Assembly: GCA_024233135.1 (NCBI GenBank) | Contig: JACKPZ010000019.1 | Location: 1-64,000 of the forward strand | From: Akkermansiaceae bacterium | Lineage (GTDB): Bacteria > Verrucomicrobiota > Verrucomicrobiia > Verrucomicrobiales > Akkermansiaceae | Direction of reading: 5' to 3' | DNA: 64,000 bases | Shown here: positions 45,119-52,848 of the stretch, piece by piece | How the letters are laid out: each line of letters opens with the position of its first letter | How positions within the stretch are numbered: the stretch's first letter is position 1 | Position numbers and translations under genes: made by a program | Notes under the pieces: model-generated | The model's input: the letters and a program-made list of their open reading frames with translations, nothing else | Told to the model about the DNA's origin: nothing | The model's database searches: none

Positions 45119-47323
45119 TCAGCTTCTCAGCGTTTCAGCATCCACCCTCGCAGCGCACGCCTTGTAGTTCGGCTGCCGAGAGTGGGGATCGAAGGACGGA
45201 TGGGTGAGCGTGTTCACCTCGGGGAAATGCATCGGCAGGAAAATCTGGCCGGGCCGCACCGTCGGCGCCTGATAGAGCGCCGCCTCCATCGTCCCGCGGC
45301 GGGTCGAGACGCGCACCCGCGCGCCATCCCGCAGGCCGAGGCGTTTCACATCGTCCGGGTGCATCTCGAGCCATGCGGATTGCGGACAGAGTTTCGCCAG
45401 CACGTCCGACTTCCCCGTGCGGGTGAGCGTGTGCCACTGGCTGCTCGATCCCCGCCCGGTGAGCAGCAGGAACGGAAACAAATCGTTCGGTTCCTCCGGC
45501 AGGCCCGCCGGCGGTGAAACAAACATCCGCGCCTTGCCCGATGGCGTGGGAAACACGCCGTCTTCAAACAAGCGCCGCTCCCTCACCGGGTGCCGCGGCG
45601 CGTCCCCGCGCGGGAACGGCCACTGGATGCCGCCCTCCGCATCGAGATGTGCATATCCATCGATGCCGGTGATATCGCAGGGCCGCCCTTCCGTTAGATC
45701 GCGCAGGATCCGGAACACCGCCTCCGGATCCGTCCAGCCGGAGAACATCCCGCCGCAGCCCCACGCATGGGCGATGAGCCGGAGGATGCGGAAGTCCGAG
45801 AGCGCCAGACCCGGCGCGCGGCGCACCGCCTTGAGCGTGCCGATCCGCCGCTCCGAGTTGATGAAACATCCGTCCTTCTCGCCCCAGCCCGCCGCCGGCA
45901 GGACGAGGTCCGCCACCCGCGCGCTCTCCGTGCTGTGATACATGTCCTGCACCACCAGGAAATCGAGTTTCTCGCGCAGCTTCGCCAGCCGCCCGCTGTC
46001 CACCCACGAGTGGAACGGATTGGTCGCCACGATCCACAGCCCCTTGATGCGGCCCTCCTCCGCCGCCGCGAGGATCTGGTCATACGCCAGCGAGCGCTCC
46101 GCCGGGATCCGCTCCTGCGGGATGCCGAGCACGCCCGCCACCTTCGTGCGGTGCTCCGGGTTTTCGAAATCGTGCCCGCCCACCAGCGACGTCGTGTTCG
46201 AGAACAATCGCGAGCCCATCGCGTTGCATTGCCCGGTGATCGAGTTCGGCCCCGTGCCCGGTTTGCCGATGTTGCCCGTGATGAGGCACAGGTTGATGAT
46301 CGCCTGCGCCGCGCGCACGCCTTCGTAGGATTGGTTGATCCCCATCGTCCACCACCACGAGACCCGCTTGCCCGGCTGGGAAACCGTTTCCGCCAACCGC
46401 TCGATGGTTTCCACGTCCATTCCCGTCGCCTCCGTCACCGCTGCCGGCTCATAGCCGCGGACGAAACGTGCGAACTCTTCGAAACCCTCCGTCCGTGCGA
46501 TCCACTCCGGGTCCGTGCGCCCGTCGCGCAGGATGCAGTGCGCCAGCGCATGGTAGAGCGCGAGGTCGCCCTTCGGCCGCAGGGCGATGTGTTGCGTGGC
46601 CGCCTGCGCCGTTTCCGTCGCGCGGGGATCGATGACGATGATTTCCGGCTTGCGGCGGTTGCGCATGATCCGCTGCCACAGGATCGGGTGGGCGATGCAC
46701 AGGTTCGAGCCGACGAGCACGATCACGTCGCTCTCCTCGAAGTCCGCGTAGGTGCCCGGCGGCGCGTCGAAGCCGAAGCTCTGCTTGTAGGCCGTCACCG
46801 CCGTGGCCATGCACTGGCGCGTGTTCGCATCGCCGTGCAGGAACCCCATCCCGAACTTCCACAGGCAGCCGAGGAACGCCATCTCCTCGAAGGGGATCTG
46901 CCCGGTCGAGAGAAACGCCGCCGCCTCCCGCCCGTGCTCGCGCCGGATGTTCTGGAAACGGGAAACGAAGACCTCCAGCGCCGTGTTCCAGTCCACCGGT
47001 CGCAGTTCGCCCGTCTCATCGCGGAGCAGGGGACTCGTCGCCCGGTCCGGCGCATCGAGCGGGTCCAGCGCCTGCCATCCCTTCGGACAGGCCATCCCGA
47101 GGTTCACCGGATAGCCCGCCTGCGGGCTCAGGTTGATCGCCTGTCCCTCCTCATCCAGGTGCACCTTGAGCTGGCAGCCCGTCGCGCAATACCCGCACAC
47201 CGAGCTCACCGTCGCCGCCGGCAGCAACCGCCGCGGCACCCGCCCGAGCCCGAAGTTCCCCGGCTCCAGCACCAGCTCCCGCGTCAACGGACCGCTCTCC
47301 TGTTTCAACAACCTCGCCAGCAT
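45119..47323 (-). CDS. Assimilatory nitrate reductase, molybdopterin catalytic subunit
   Basis: 734 residues from the ATG at 47323 (a GTG 18 bp upstream is possible). N-terminal [4Fe-4S] ligands C43-GY-C46-ATG-C50 and C79. Family block DANTRQCMATAVTAYKQSFG holds the molybdenum-ligating Cys. Other blocks: NSITGQCNAMGSRLFSNTTS, VTTNPFHSW-type IVATNPFHSWVDSGRL, and the C-terminal RGSSSQWHTLTRTGKSDVLA. NasC/NarB-type enzyme that reduces nitrate to nitrite in the cytoplasm. No nitrite reductase, nitrate transporter or electron-donor subunit is next to it here. Confidence 0.9.
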   Translation of the reverse strand: MLARLLKQESGPLTRELVLEPGNFGLGRVPRRLLPAATVSSVCGYCATGCQLKVHLDEEGQAINLSPQAGYPVNLGMACPKGWQALDPLDAPDRATSPLLRDETGELRPVDWNTALEVFVSRFQNIRREHGREAAAFLSTGQIPFEEMAFLGCLWKFGMGFLHGDANTRQCMATAVTAYKQSFGFDAPPGTYADFEESDVIVLVGSNLCIAHPILWQRIMRNRRKPEIIVIDPRATETAQAATQHIALRPKGDLALYHALAHCILRDGRTDPEWIARTEGFEEFARFVRGYEPAAVTEATGMDVETIERLAETVSQPGKRVSWWWTMGINQSYEGVRAAQAIINLCLITGNIGKPGTGPNSITGQCNAMGSRLFSNTTSLVGGHDFENPEHRTKVAGVLGIPQERIPAERSLAYDQILAAAEEGRIKGLWIVATNPFHSWVDSGRLAKLREKLDFLVVQDMYHSTESARVADLVLPAAGWGEKDGCFINSERRIGTLKAVRRAPGLALSDFRILRLIAHAWGCGGMFSGWTDPEAVFRILRDLTEGRPCDITGIDGYAHLDAEGGIQWPFPRGDAPRHPVRERRLFEDGVFPTPSGKARMFVSPPAGLPEEPNDLFPFLLLTGRGSSSQWHTLTRTGKSDVLAKLCPQSAWLEMHPDDVKRLGLRDGARVRVSTRRGTMEAALYQAPTVRPGQIFLPMHFPEVNTLTHPSFDPHSRQPNYKACAARVDAETLRS

Positions 47324-47399
47324 TCCGTGGCGACGATGCACGTCGCGTGCGCATCACGCCCATTCCGCTCCGCCGCCCGGCCCATCCGCATCATCCGCC

Positions 47400-47450
47400 G
47401 CATGAGGGATCCTCATGCGCCCGGGCGTCCCGGCCTCGACGAAGGCCGGG
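47400..47450. other. Two hairpins in the 390-bp gap before the hypothetical gene at 47.7 kb
   Basis: GCATGAGG/CCTCATGC around GAT (47400-47418) and CCCGGCCT/AGGCCGGG around CGACGA (47429-47450). They lie about 80-130 bp upstream of the nitrate reductase on its non-coding side. They could be regulatory or REP-like. The remaining gap to 47732 shows nothing recognisable. Confidence 0.4.
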
Positions 47451-47732
47451 AGCGCATGTGCAGCGACAGCCCCCGCACGCAGCCCTCAGGTCATCTCCTC
47501 CGCCCGAGGTCTCATCGAGACCGTGCCACCGGTTTCTTCCGCTTCCTCCCACCACCCCGTTGCCGCGGCGGTCCCATTTCGCGCCATGAACGCCCGAACA
47601 AACCGCGGTTCCACGCCCGCCGCTTTTCGTTCCACCCGGATCCGGCGTTCCATCGGAGGCCGACGGATTGGGATGGCGCGTCGCCAGACTCTCCGCATGA
47701 TCCCATCCATCACACAACAACCGAGCAACCCA

Positions 47733-48137
47733 ATGAAGCCTCCCGCCGACACCGATCCAGATGAGAAAATCACTCTCCAAGTCACCCGATACGGAGTGAA
47801 TATTTATGCCGGAAAGATCATGGAGCCGCAGTCAGACACGCACGGGAAGGCGGTGGGCTACCTCACCCTGAATGGGGAAAGCAAACCGCCCGGATACGAA
47901 TTCCGCATCAGCGTGTTCCCCGACGGAAGCAAGATCGGAACGCCGAGGGTGGTGCATGGTTCGAAGAAGGTCGAACTTAGCATCAACCAAAGCCAACTCG
48001 CCGGAACCATGGATATTCTCAGAAACGCAAGCGAGGCATACGCTCTCTATCGAATCGACGGCGGAGTGGTTCATGCGGATGTGCACGGGAATTACTGCCG
48101 AACGAACTCGCCGTGCCCTGCCGAGGAGCCAGCGTGA
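47733..48137 (+). CDS. Hypothetical protein, 134 residues
   Basis: Not recognised. The ATG at 47733 (MKPPADTDPDEKITLQ) is chosen over one at 47697. The middle is beta-rich (LQVTRYGVNIYAGKIMEPQS, VGYLTLNGESKPPGYEF), with a cysteine-poor soluble look and no signal peptide. An intrinsic terminator follows at 48194. Confidence 0.55.
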   Translation: MKPPADTDPDEKITLQVTRYGVNIYAGKIMEPQSDTHGKAVGYLTLNGESKPPGYEFRISVFPDGSKIGTPRVVHGSKKVELSINQSQLAGTMDILRNASEAYALYRIDGGVVHADVHGNYCRTNSPCPAEEPA

Positions 48138-48193
48138 CCGGATAGAAGCGGCCCCGGCCCCGCTTAGAACTGGACCGACTCCTGAGCGGAATC

Positions 48194-48216
48194 CCCGCGC
48201 CGGGGTTTTTGTTTCT
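48194..48216 (+). terminator. Intrinsic terminator after the 47.7-kb gene
   Basis: CCCCG-CGC-CGGGG hairpin at 48194-48206 followed by TTTTTGTTT. Confidence 0.7.
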
Positions 48217-48230
48217 GAAAAAGGCAAATG

Positions 48231-49025
48231 TCACTTATGCGCCAGTTTCTTGCGATGCGCGGCGAGAAACGACGGGTCTGGACGGGTGCCGTCTTCGGGA
48301 AGACGGAGGGCTTTGCCTTCGAATGCTTCAAACTGTTCGCATATCCAATCGCCCGGGAGCAGGGATTTCAAACGGATGGATAGAACGAGGCGAAGCTCGT
48401 CATCGAAACCGATGAGATGCTGGTCGAACGCCGCGTCGTGCAGGCGGTTCAGGCAGATGCCGTTGCGGACGTTGAGTCGCTCGGGTTCGTGGTCGCGCCA
48501 TGGGAGAATGTGGGAGGCGATGAGTAGTTCGCGGAGGGACAGGCCGGTGACACCGCAGCATCCACCAAAGTTGTTGAGCACCACGTCCCGGAAATAGTCC
48601 TGCCCGCGCCGTTGCTTCGTCACTGACTTGACCTCGGTTTCGCCCGCCGGCGGACGTTTCGCCGTCCGGATACCTTTGCCTGGGATCACTTCGGTGGTTT
48701 CGGATTCGTTTTCGGTGAAGAGCGCTTCAAAGCGTTCCTGACTGAGCGGAACAAGCTTGGCAGGGTTGTCGTGGAACTCGTCCCAGACGGCACGGTCGAG
48801 AGTGCTTGCGCCTTTGAGTCCCTCGATTCCCCGCAGTTTGAGCGCGGGATCCAAGGACGCGAGGTTGCTGAGCTTCATCGCGATGGAACTCGGAGTCCGG
48901 CCGAGCCGCGCCGCGAGATCGATGATGACCGGCTGGCGCTGGTCGAACTGCCCGAAGCGGAGCTTGTGATAGAGATTGAGGACGATCAGCAGTTCGTCCC
49001 GGGTCCATCGGATGCCAGCGGCCAT
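48231..49025 (-). CDS. HNH endonuclease, putative restriction-type nuclease
   Basis: 264 residues from the ATG at 49025. N-terminal part has a helical DNA-recognition look (WTRDELLIVLNLYHKLRFGQ, then LAARLGRTPSSIAMKLSNLA), as in predicted restriction endonucleases. The C-terminal HNH unit reads CGVTGLSLRELLIASHILPW then RLNVRNGICLNRLHDAAFDQ, with H, N and H in place. An in-frame run to 49478 is the reverse of the next gene and not coding. No methyltransferase is adjacent, so a classical R-M pair is not supported here. Confidence 0.82.
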   Translation of the reverse strand: MAAGIRWTRDELLIVLNLYHKLRFGQFDQRQPVIIDLAARLGRTPSSIAMKLSNLASLDPALKLRGIEGLKGASTLDRAVWDEFHDNPAKLVPLSQERFEALFTENESETTEVIPGKGIRTAKRPPAGETEVKSVTKQRRGQDYFRDVVLNNFGGCCGVTGLSLRELLIASHILPWRDHEPERLNVRNGICLNRLHDAAFDQHLIGFDDELRLVLSIRLKSLLPGDWICEQFEAFEGKALRLPEDGTRPDPSFLAAHRKKLAHK

Positions 49026-49105
49026 GCCGGATTTGAGCAGGACACTCGCGGGCGGGCGAGGTGATTTCACACTTGCCGTGATCCTCGTACCTGGCCAGGT
49101 GATCA

Positions 49106-49123
49106 CGGCAGTCATGACTGCCG
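49106..49123 (+). promoter_or_regulatory. 18-bp perfect palindrome over the start codon of the 49.1-kb gene
   Basis: CGGCAGTCATGACTGCCG is exactly self-complementary; its central ATG (49114-49116) is the proposed start. It lies in the 88-bp gap to the divergent HNH gene, so it could act as an operator for one or both, or block the ribosome site as an RNA hairpin. Confidence 0.55.
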
Positions 49124-49776
49124 ATCCCGATCCCGCCGCCGTCTTCGCCTGTGCCGTTTCGCTCCGCGATGCTTGTATGGAGCGTGAGAAGCGTTCTCCC
49201 GGGCTCAACCTCAGCGAGGCATACAACGGATATGATGAACTCCTGCGTGAGGTGATGCGGATCGGCTCGCTGTTTGAAGAGTGGGCCTGCGGGCATGTGG
49301 TTTTCGAAGTGTGCGGGGAGGTGTGGCCGTATTTCATGGAAGACCGTTTCGGCGATGCCTGCATGGAGGTTCTCGCGCCGGACGAGTTGGCGGGTTTCGA
49401 CTCGGATGACTGCCTGCGGGTCGCAATGGAATTGCGCGTGCCGCTCCGGGTGGACGGGGAACTTCCGGTTCCGTTCATGGTGGAGGTGGATCATCCGGCG
49501 GAGGATTCCGGATTCCGCCGCTTGCGGATCGAGACGCGGCGCGAACGCCTGGACGAGGAGCGGGAGATGGTTCCGTATCGGAACGGAGACGAGCCGTTCG
49601 ATGAGGAGTTGGGGCCGGTGTGTTTCGGCATCGACGGCGTCGGGCCAGATGGGACGCTTCACCACATTGCGGACCGGCTGACCTATCGGGACGCGCGGGA
49701 GCTTCTGGTCGCGTTGGTTCCGGGGATCGAGTTGCCGGAAGAGGCGGTTTCGGAGACGTGGCGGAGGAAGGACTGA
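49114..49776 (+). CDS. Hypothetical protein, 220 residues
   Basis: Not recognised. Starts MTADPDPAAVFACAVSLRDA at an ATG in an 18-bp palindrome. Acidic, soluble, rich in Asp/Glu/Val (GHVVFEVCGEVWPYFMEDRF, DRLTYRDARELLVALVPGIE). Divergent from the HNH endonuclease and convergent with the NYN-like gene. It could be an inhibitor or partner of the nuclease, which is only a guess from layout. Confidence 0.6.
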   Translation: MTADPDPAAVFACAVSLRDACMEREKRSPGLNLSEAYNGYDELLREVMRIGSLFEEWACGHVVFEVCGEVWPYFMEDRFGDACMEVLAPDELAGFDSDDCLRVAMELRVPLRVDGELPVPFMVEVDHPAEDSGFRRLRIETRRERLDEEREMVPYRNGDEPFDEELGPVCFGIDGVGPDGTLHHIADRLTYRDARELLVALVPGIELPEEAVSETWRRKD

Positions 49777-49785
49777 GCAAAACCT

Positions 49786-50373
49786 TCAGGCGGCGCTGCT
49801 GTAGAGGACTTTGCCGGTGTCGGTGAAGTCGAGCAGGCCGGCTTTGATGAAGGCGGCGATGGTTTTTTCGATGAACTCCGGAGTGGCCTGTTGGTCGAAC
49901 GCGGAGAGGATCTTGTTTTCGAGCGTCTTGCGGGTTCTCGGACGGGACTTGGAGTCGTCCGCGAGTTCGGAGCGAAGGCGTGCGATCCGTTCTTCGGGAG
50001 TGCGAAGGGCCGGGACCTCCTCAAGCGATGGGTGACGGGCCACCAAACGGGTTTCCAATTGGAGGTGGCGGATGACGGACTCGAAGTCGTTGTCCTTCGA
50101 AATGATGTGGATGTAGCCGGAGGGATCCGCGGCGAGGACGCGTCCGGCTTCGAGGCTCAGCACGAGGTCGAGCGCGTTGGTACCTTGAACGGGTGTTTGG
50201 ATGATCTTCAGCACGCCGGGGTTTTCCTGGGCAAAGAGGAAAAGGGAGACCGGAAGCTTCTTGTGTTGGGTGCCGGTGAGCAGGATCACGCGGACGTTTT
50301 TGCCCGCGGCGCGGCTGAGGTCGGAGACGCTGACGTTCTCGTAGTCGATGAAGATATACTGGGTGCGGGGCAT
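49786..50373 (-). CDS. NYN/PIN-like domain protein with C-terminal helical domain
   Basis: 195 residues. Acidic motif residues suit a NYN/PIN nuclease: D10 and E12 in FIDYENVSVSD, D in GTNALDLVLSLEAGRV, and D-x-D in HIISKDNDFESVIRHLQ. The C-terminal 65 residues look like a winged helix (EFIEKTIAAFIKAGLLDFTD). Likely an RNA-processing or toxin-like ribonuclease; target unknown. It precedes a DUF2726 membrane protein gene in the direction of transcription by 24 bp upstream, so the two may share a transcript. Confidence 0.7.
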   Translation of the reverse strand: MPRTQYIFIDYENVSVSDLSRAAGKNVRVILLTGTQHKKLPVSLFLFAQENPGVLKIIQTPVQGTNALDLVLSLEAGRVLAADPSGYIHIISKDNDFESVIRHLQLETRLVARHPSLEEVPALRTPEERIARLRSELADDSKSRPRTRKTLENKILSAFDQQATPEFIEKTIAAFIKAGLLDFTDTGKVLYSSAA

Positions 50374-50397
50374 GGCGGTAAGGGAACGGATGGTGGA

Positions 50398-51669
50398 TCA
50401 GGCGGCGCAGAACACGGGAACCCCCACGCCTGCGAGGGCTTCGAGGAGGTCCTGTGGATTGTAGGTCCACATGCACGGCACGCGGAGCAGCGGCAGGTGG
50501 TTGCGGCCGAAGAGATTGTCGACGAATTCGTCCCGCTCGATGCGGTCGGGACGGAGGTGGGAGGAGTCGTCGAGTTCTATGGCGCAGAAGATGCGGCTGG
50601 TAGCGGGGTCGGTGAGGACGAAGTCGATGTGTTTGCTCTGGATCTTGTTGAAGGCGGCCTGCTGGCCACGGCCGGGACGGACATCGAACAGATCGGCGAG
50701 GCGGACCTTGCTGGAGACATTACAGGCGGAACCGACCATTGGTTGGAGGACGCCGAAGAATTTCTGCTCGGCCTCGCTGAGGAGATGGGAGCGGGCCTCG
50801 AACAAGTGATGGGCGGTGGAGGACGATGTGGAAGGCAGCGGTGGCGGGGAAGCCGCCGTTCGTCCGAGAGGCGGCACGGCGCGGCGGGCCCCGCGTTTCC
50901 GATGACGGGGAAACAGCTTGCGGAGGATGAGTCCGGCGAGTGAAACGGCGATCAGGCAGAAAGCGACGACGATGCCGGTGCCGACGATTTTCCCCATCGC
51001 CTCTCCGGCCGCGGCATCCAGCCGGGGGGCCGGCCGGGCGGGCGCGGTCCGGGAGGGAGTGGTGGTGACAAATTCGCTCGATGGCGGTTGATGTGGGGCC
51101 GTGGTTCGGGCGACGGACGGCGGGCGGGTGACGGGTCTACCGTCATGCGGGATGAGGGAGGCGTTTCGCCGGGAAGAGACGGCGACGAGCTGTGCCAGCA
51201 TCGGGGAGGTGGCGGTCCATCTTCCGTTGCCGTGGCGGATGACTTGGATGGCGGCAGGTAGGAGTATGAATCTGCCGTTGTGCCACTGCGACCACGAGTT
51301 GGTTTTCGGATCGTAGCTGCGATACATGCCCGTATCGACGGATACGAACCACTTCCCTGCGATTCCATTGGCCCGGTCCGCCTCGCTGACGGCTTGGGCG
51401 GTGACGCGTTCCAGACGGAGACCGGCGATCTCCTTCCAGTTTCTGGAGCTGGCCGGCTGGGTTCGGATGTAGTGGTTCCCGCCGTGGGGCTTCACGTAGA
51501 GCGACAGGAAGGCGGCGGCTTCGCTGCGCGCCCGCGATGCGGTCTCCGCATCGATGGAAACCATCGTCGCGGCCGCGTTGCGCAGACCAAGAAAAAACGG
51601 ATCTTCCGCCCGCAACGGAGCGACGAGGAAGAGTCCAACCGCAAGGGAACGGAAGACAGGTGATGGCAC
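50398..51669 (-). CDS. Single-pass membrane protein with extracytoplasmic domain and DUF2726 domain (A)
   Basis: 423 residues from the GTG at 51669, chosen because it begins a clean signal sequence (FRSLAVGLFLVAPLRAED). Layout: ectodomain about 22-165, Pro/Thr-rich linker to about 222, transmembrane helix 227-249, basic stop RKLFPRHRKRGARR, second linker, then DUF2726 about 294-400. Catalytic-fold residues D349 (HIDFVLTDP) and E365-L-D-D (IFCAIELDDSSHLRPD) are the normal ones. The signal plus helix puts the DUF2726 domain, related to PD-(D/E)XK nucleases, in the cytoplasm and the other domain outside. Paralogue at 52833. Not a known family arrangement to me. Confidence 0.75.
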   Translation of the reverse strand: MPSPVFRSLAVGLFLVAPLRAEDPFFLGLRNAAATMVSIDAETASRARSEAAAFLSLYVKPHGGNHYIRTQPASSRNWKEIAGLRLERVTAQAVSEADRANGIAGKWFVSVDTGMYRSYDPKTNSWSQWHNGRFILLPAAIQVIRHGNGRWTATSPMLAQLVAVSSRRNASLIPHDGRPVTRPPSVARTTAPHQPPSSEFVTTTPSRTAPARPAPRLDAAAGEAMGKIVGTGIVVAFCLIAVSLAGLILRKLFPRHRKRGARRAVPPLGRTAASPPPLPSTSSSTAHHLFEARSHLLSEAEQKFFGVLQPMVGSACNVSSKVRLADLFDVRPGRGQQAAFNKIQSKHIDFVLTDPATSRIFCAIELDDSSHLRPDRIERDEFVDNLFGRNHLPLLRVPCMWTYNPQDLLEALAGVGVPVFCAA

Positions 51670-51809
51670 ATTGAATATGCTATCAAATCCGCGTGTCTCT
51701 GGGCTTACGTGATCGCGGGGGGGAGGGCGATGCGTCGGCGGATCCGTGGCTCCGGGCCAGCGGGCTGGCTCCGGAAAAGCGGCAGCGGGCTGCCGCAGTC
51801 CAAGGACGG

Positions 51810-52019
51810 ATCTCCCATCTCCCATCTCCCATCTCCCATCTCCCATCTCCCATCTCCCATCTCCCATCTCCCATCTCCCATCTCCCATCTCCCATCTCCC
51901 ATCTCCCATCTCCCATCTCCCATCTCCCATCTCCCATCTCCCATCTCCCATCTCCCATCTCCCATCTCCCATCTCCCATCTCCCATCTCCCATCTCCCAT
52001 CTCCCATCTCCCATCTCCC
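51810..52019. repeat. 30 perfect tandem copies of a 7-bp repeat (ATCTCCC / GGGAGAT)
   Basis: 210 bp with no mismatch. It begins one base after the NERD-like gene stop (minus-strand sense) and ends 140 bp before the GTG of the DUF2726 (A) gene. Since 7 is not a multiple of 3, every frame reads through it (MGDGRWE or ISHLPSP repeated), which produces long spurious ORFs. The minus strand has GGG every 7 nt and could form G-quadruplexes. Confidence 0.97.
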
Positions 52020-52667
52020 TCACACCGCTTGGGTGACGTGGAGTTCGTGGGCTTGGGTTTCGGTGGTGCGGTTGAGGGCGTCGCGGAGGTCGGAGAGGCG
52101 GGCGTCGGCGCGGGCGACCATGGAGGAGTCGAGGATGGTGACCTTGTTGCGGCGGATCCAGGGGATGAGCCGGTCGGTGGGGACGACGTCGGAGTGCGGG
52201 GTTTCGAGGATGCAGGGATTGGTGAAGACGACGAGCGGGCGGAACGGCGGATCCGGGAGGTCGAGATAGGCCATGAGGGCTTCGACGTGGATGCGGTTGC
52301 GGCGCATGGGGTTGGCGATGCGGCGGGTGTGGAAGCGCAGGCGCTGGGTCCAGCGGGCGTCGTATTCGGTGCCGAAGATCGAGCCGCGGCGGCGGACTGT
52401 GTCGATGACGAAGATGCCGTAGGCGGAGACCACGACGTGCGGGATGCGGACCGGCCGGCGCTCGTCCGGATGGGGCAGGCGCAGGCCGGGGAAGTGGCGG
52501 TAGGTGGCGGTGTCGAGGCCGCGCAGGGCGCTGGCGACCCGCATTTCGCGGTAGCGGCTGCGGGCGGAAAGCGTGAAGACGGCTTTGGCGAGGACCAGGC
52601 AGAGCAACAGCGCGGCGAATCCAGGCCATCCGGCAAGCAGGGACGGGACAAGGGTGGCGGGATGCAT
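52020..52667 (-). CDS. NERD-like membrane protein, catalytic residues altered
   Basis: 215 residues from the ATG at 52667. N-terminal helix (GFAALLLCLVLAKAVFTL) anchors it. The core resembles the NERD domain (VRIPHVVVSAYGIFVIDTV, RRGSIFGTEYDARW), but the family QID..VVV and I-E-T-K positions read RIP and I-D-T-V here, so nuclease activity is doubtful. Its stop codon abuts the 7-bp tandem repeat, and both neighbours are DUF2726 membrane proteins. Confidence 0.7.
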   Translation of the reverse strand: MHPATLVPSLLAGWPGFAALLLCLVLAKAVFTLSARSRYREMRVASALRGLDTATYRHFPGLRLPHPDERRPVRIPHVVVSAYGIFVIDTVRRRGSIFGTEYDARWTQRLRFHTRRIANPMRRNRIHVEALMAYLDLPDPPFRPLVVFTNPCILETPHSDVVPTDRLIPWIRRNKVTILDSSMVARADARLSDLRDALNRTTETQAHELHVTQAV

Positions 52668-52762
52668 CGTGACAAGATGCCACGTTTGCAAGTCGTTTGG
52701 AACCCGCGATCGGGACGCGATGACGTAGGGGACTTGCGGCCGGAAATGGGAGGCGGGGGAGA

Positions 52763-52848
52763 GTCGGAAGGTCGAAAGGTCCGAACGTCGGAAGGTCCCC
52801 GCGGGCGGAGCGACTTTGTGACTTTCGGACCTTCAGACCTTCAGACTC
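52763..52848. repeat. Short direct and inverted repeats of a GGAAGGTC-type word
   Basis: GTCGGAAGGTC and AAGGTCCGAAC recur at 52763-52798, and the inverted form GACTTTCGGACCTTCAGACC follows at 52820-52839, so AAGGTCCGAA/TTCGGACCTT can pair. The right end overlaps the last codons of the second DUF2726 gene. Confidence 0.6.

Noticed and set aside
48231..49776. Restriction-modification pair
   Set aside because: The HNH gene is convincing, but the 220-residue neighbour has no methyltransferase motif.
51810..52019. CRISPR array
   Set aside because: Repeats are 7 bp and directly adjacent, with no spacers and no cas genes.
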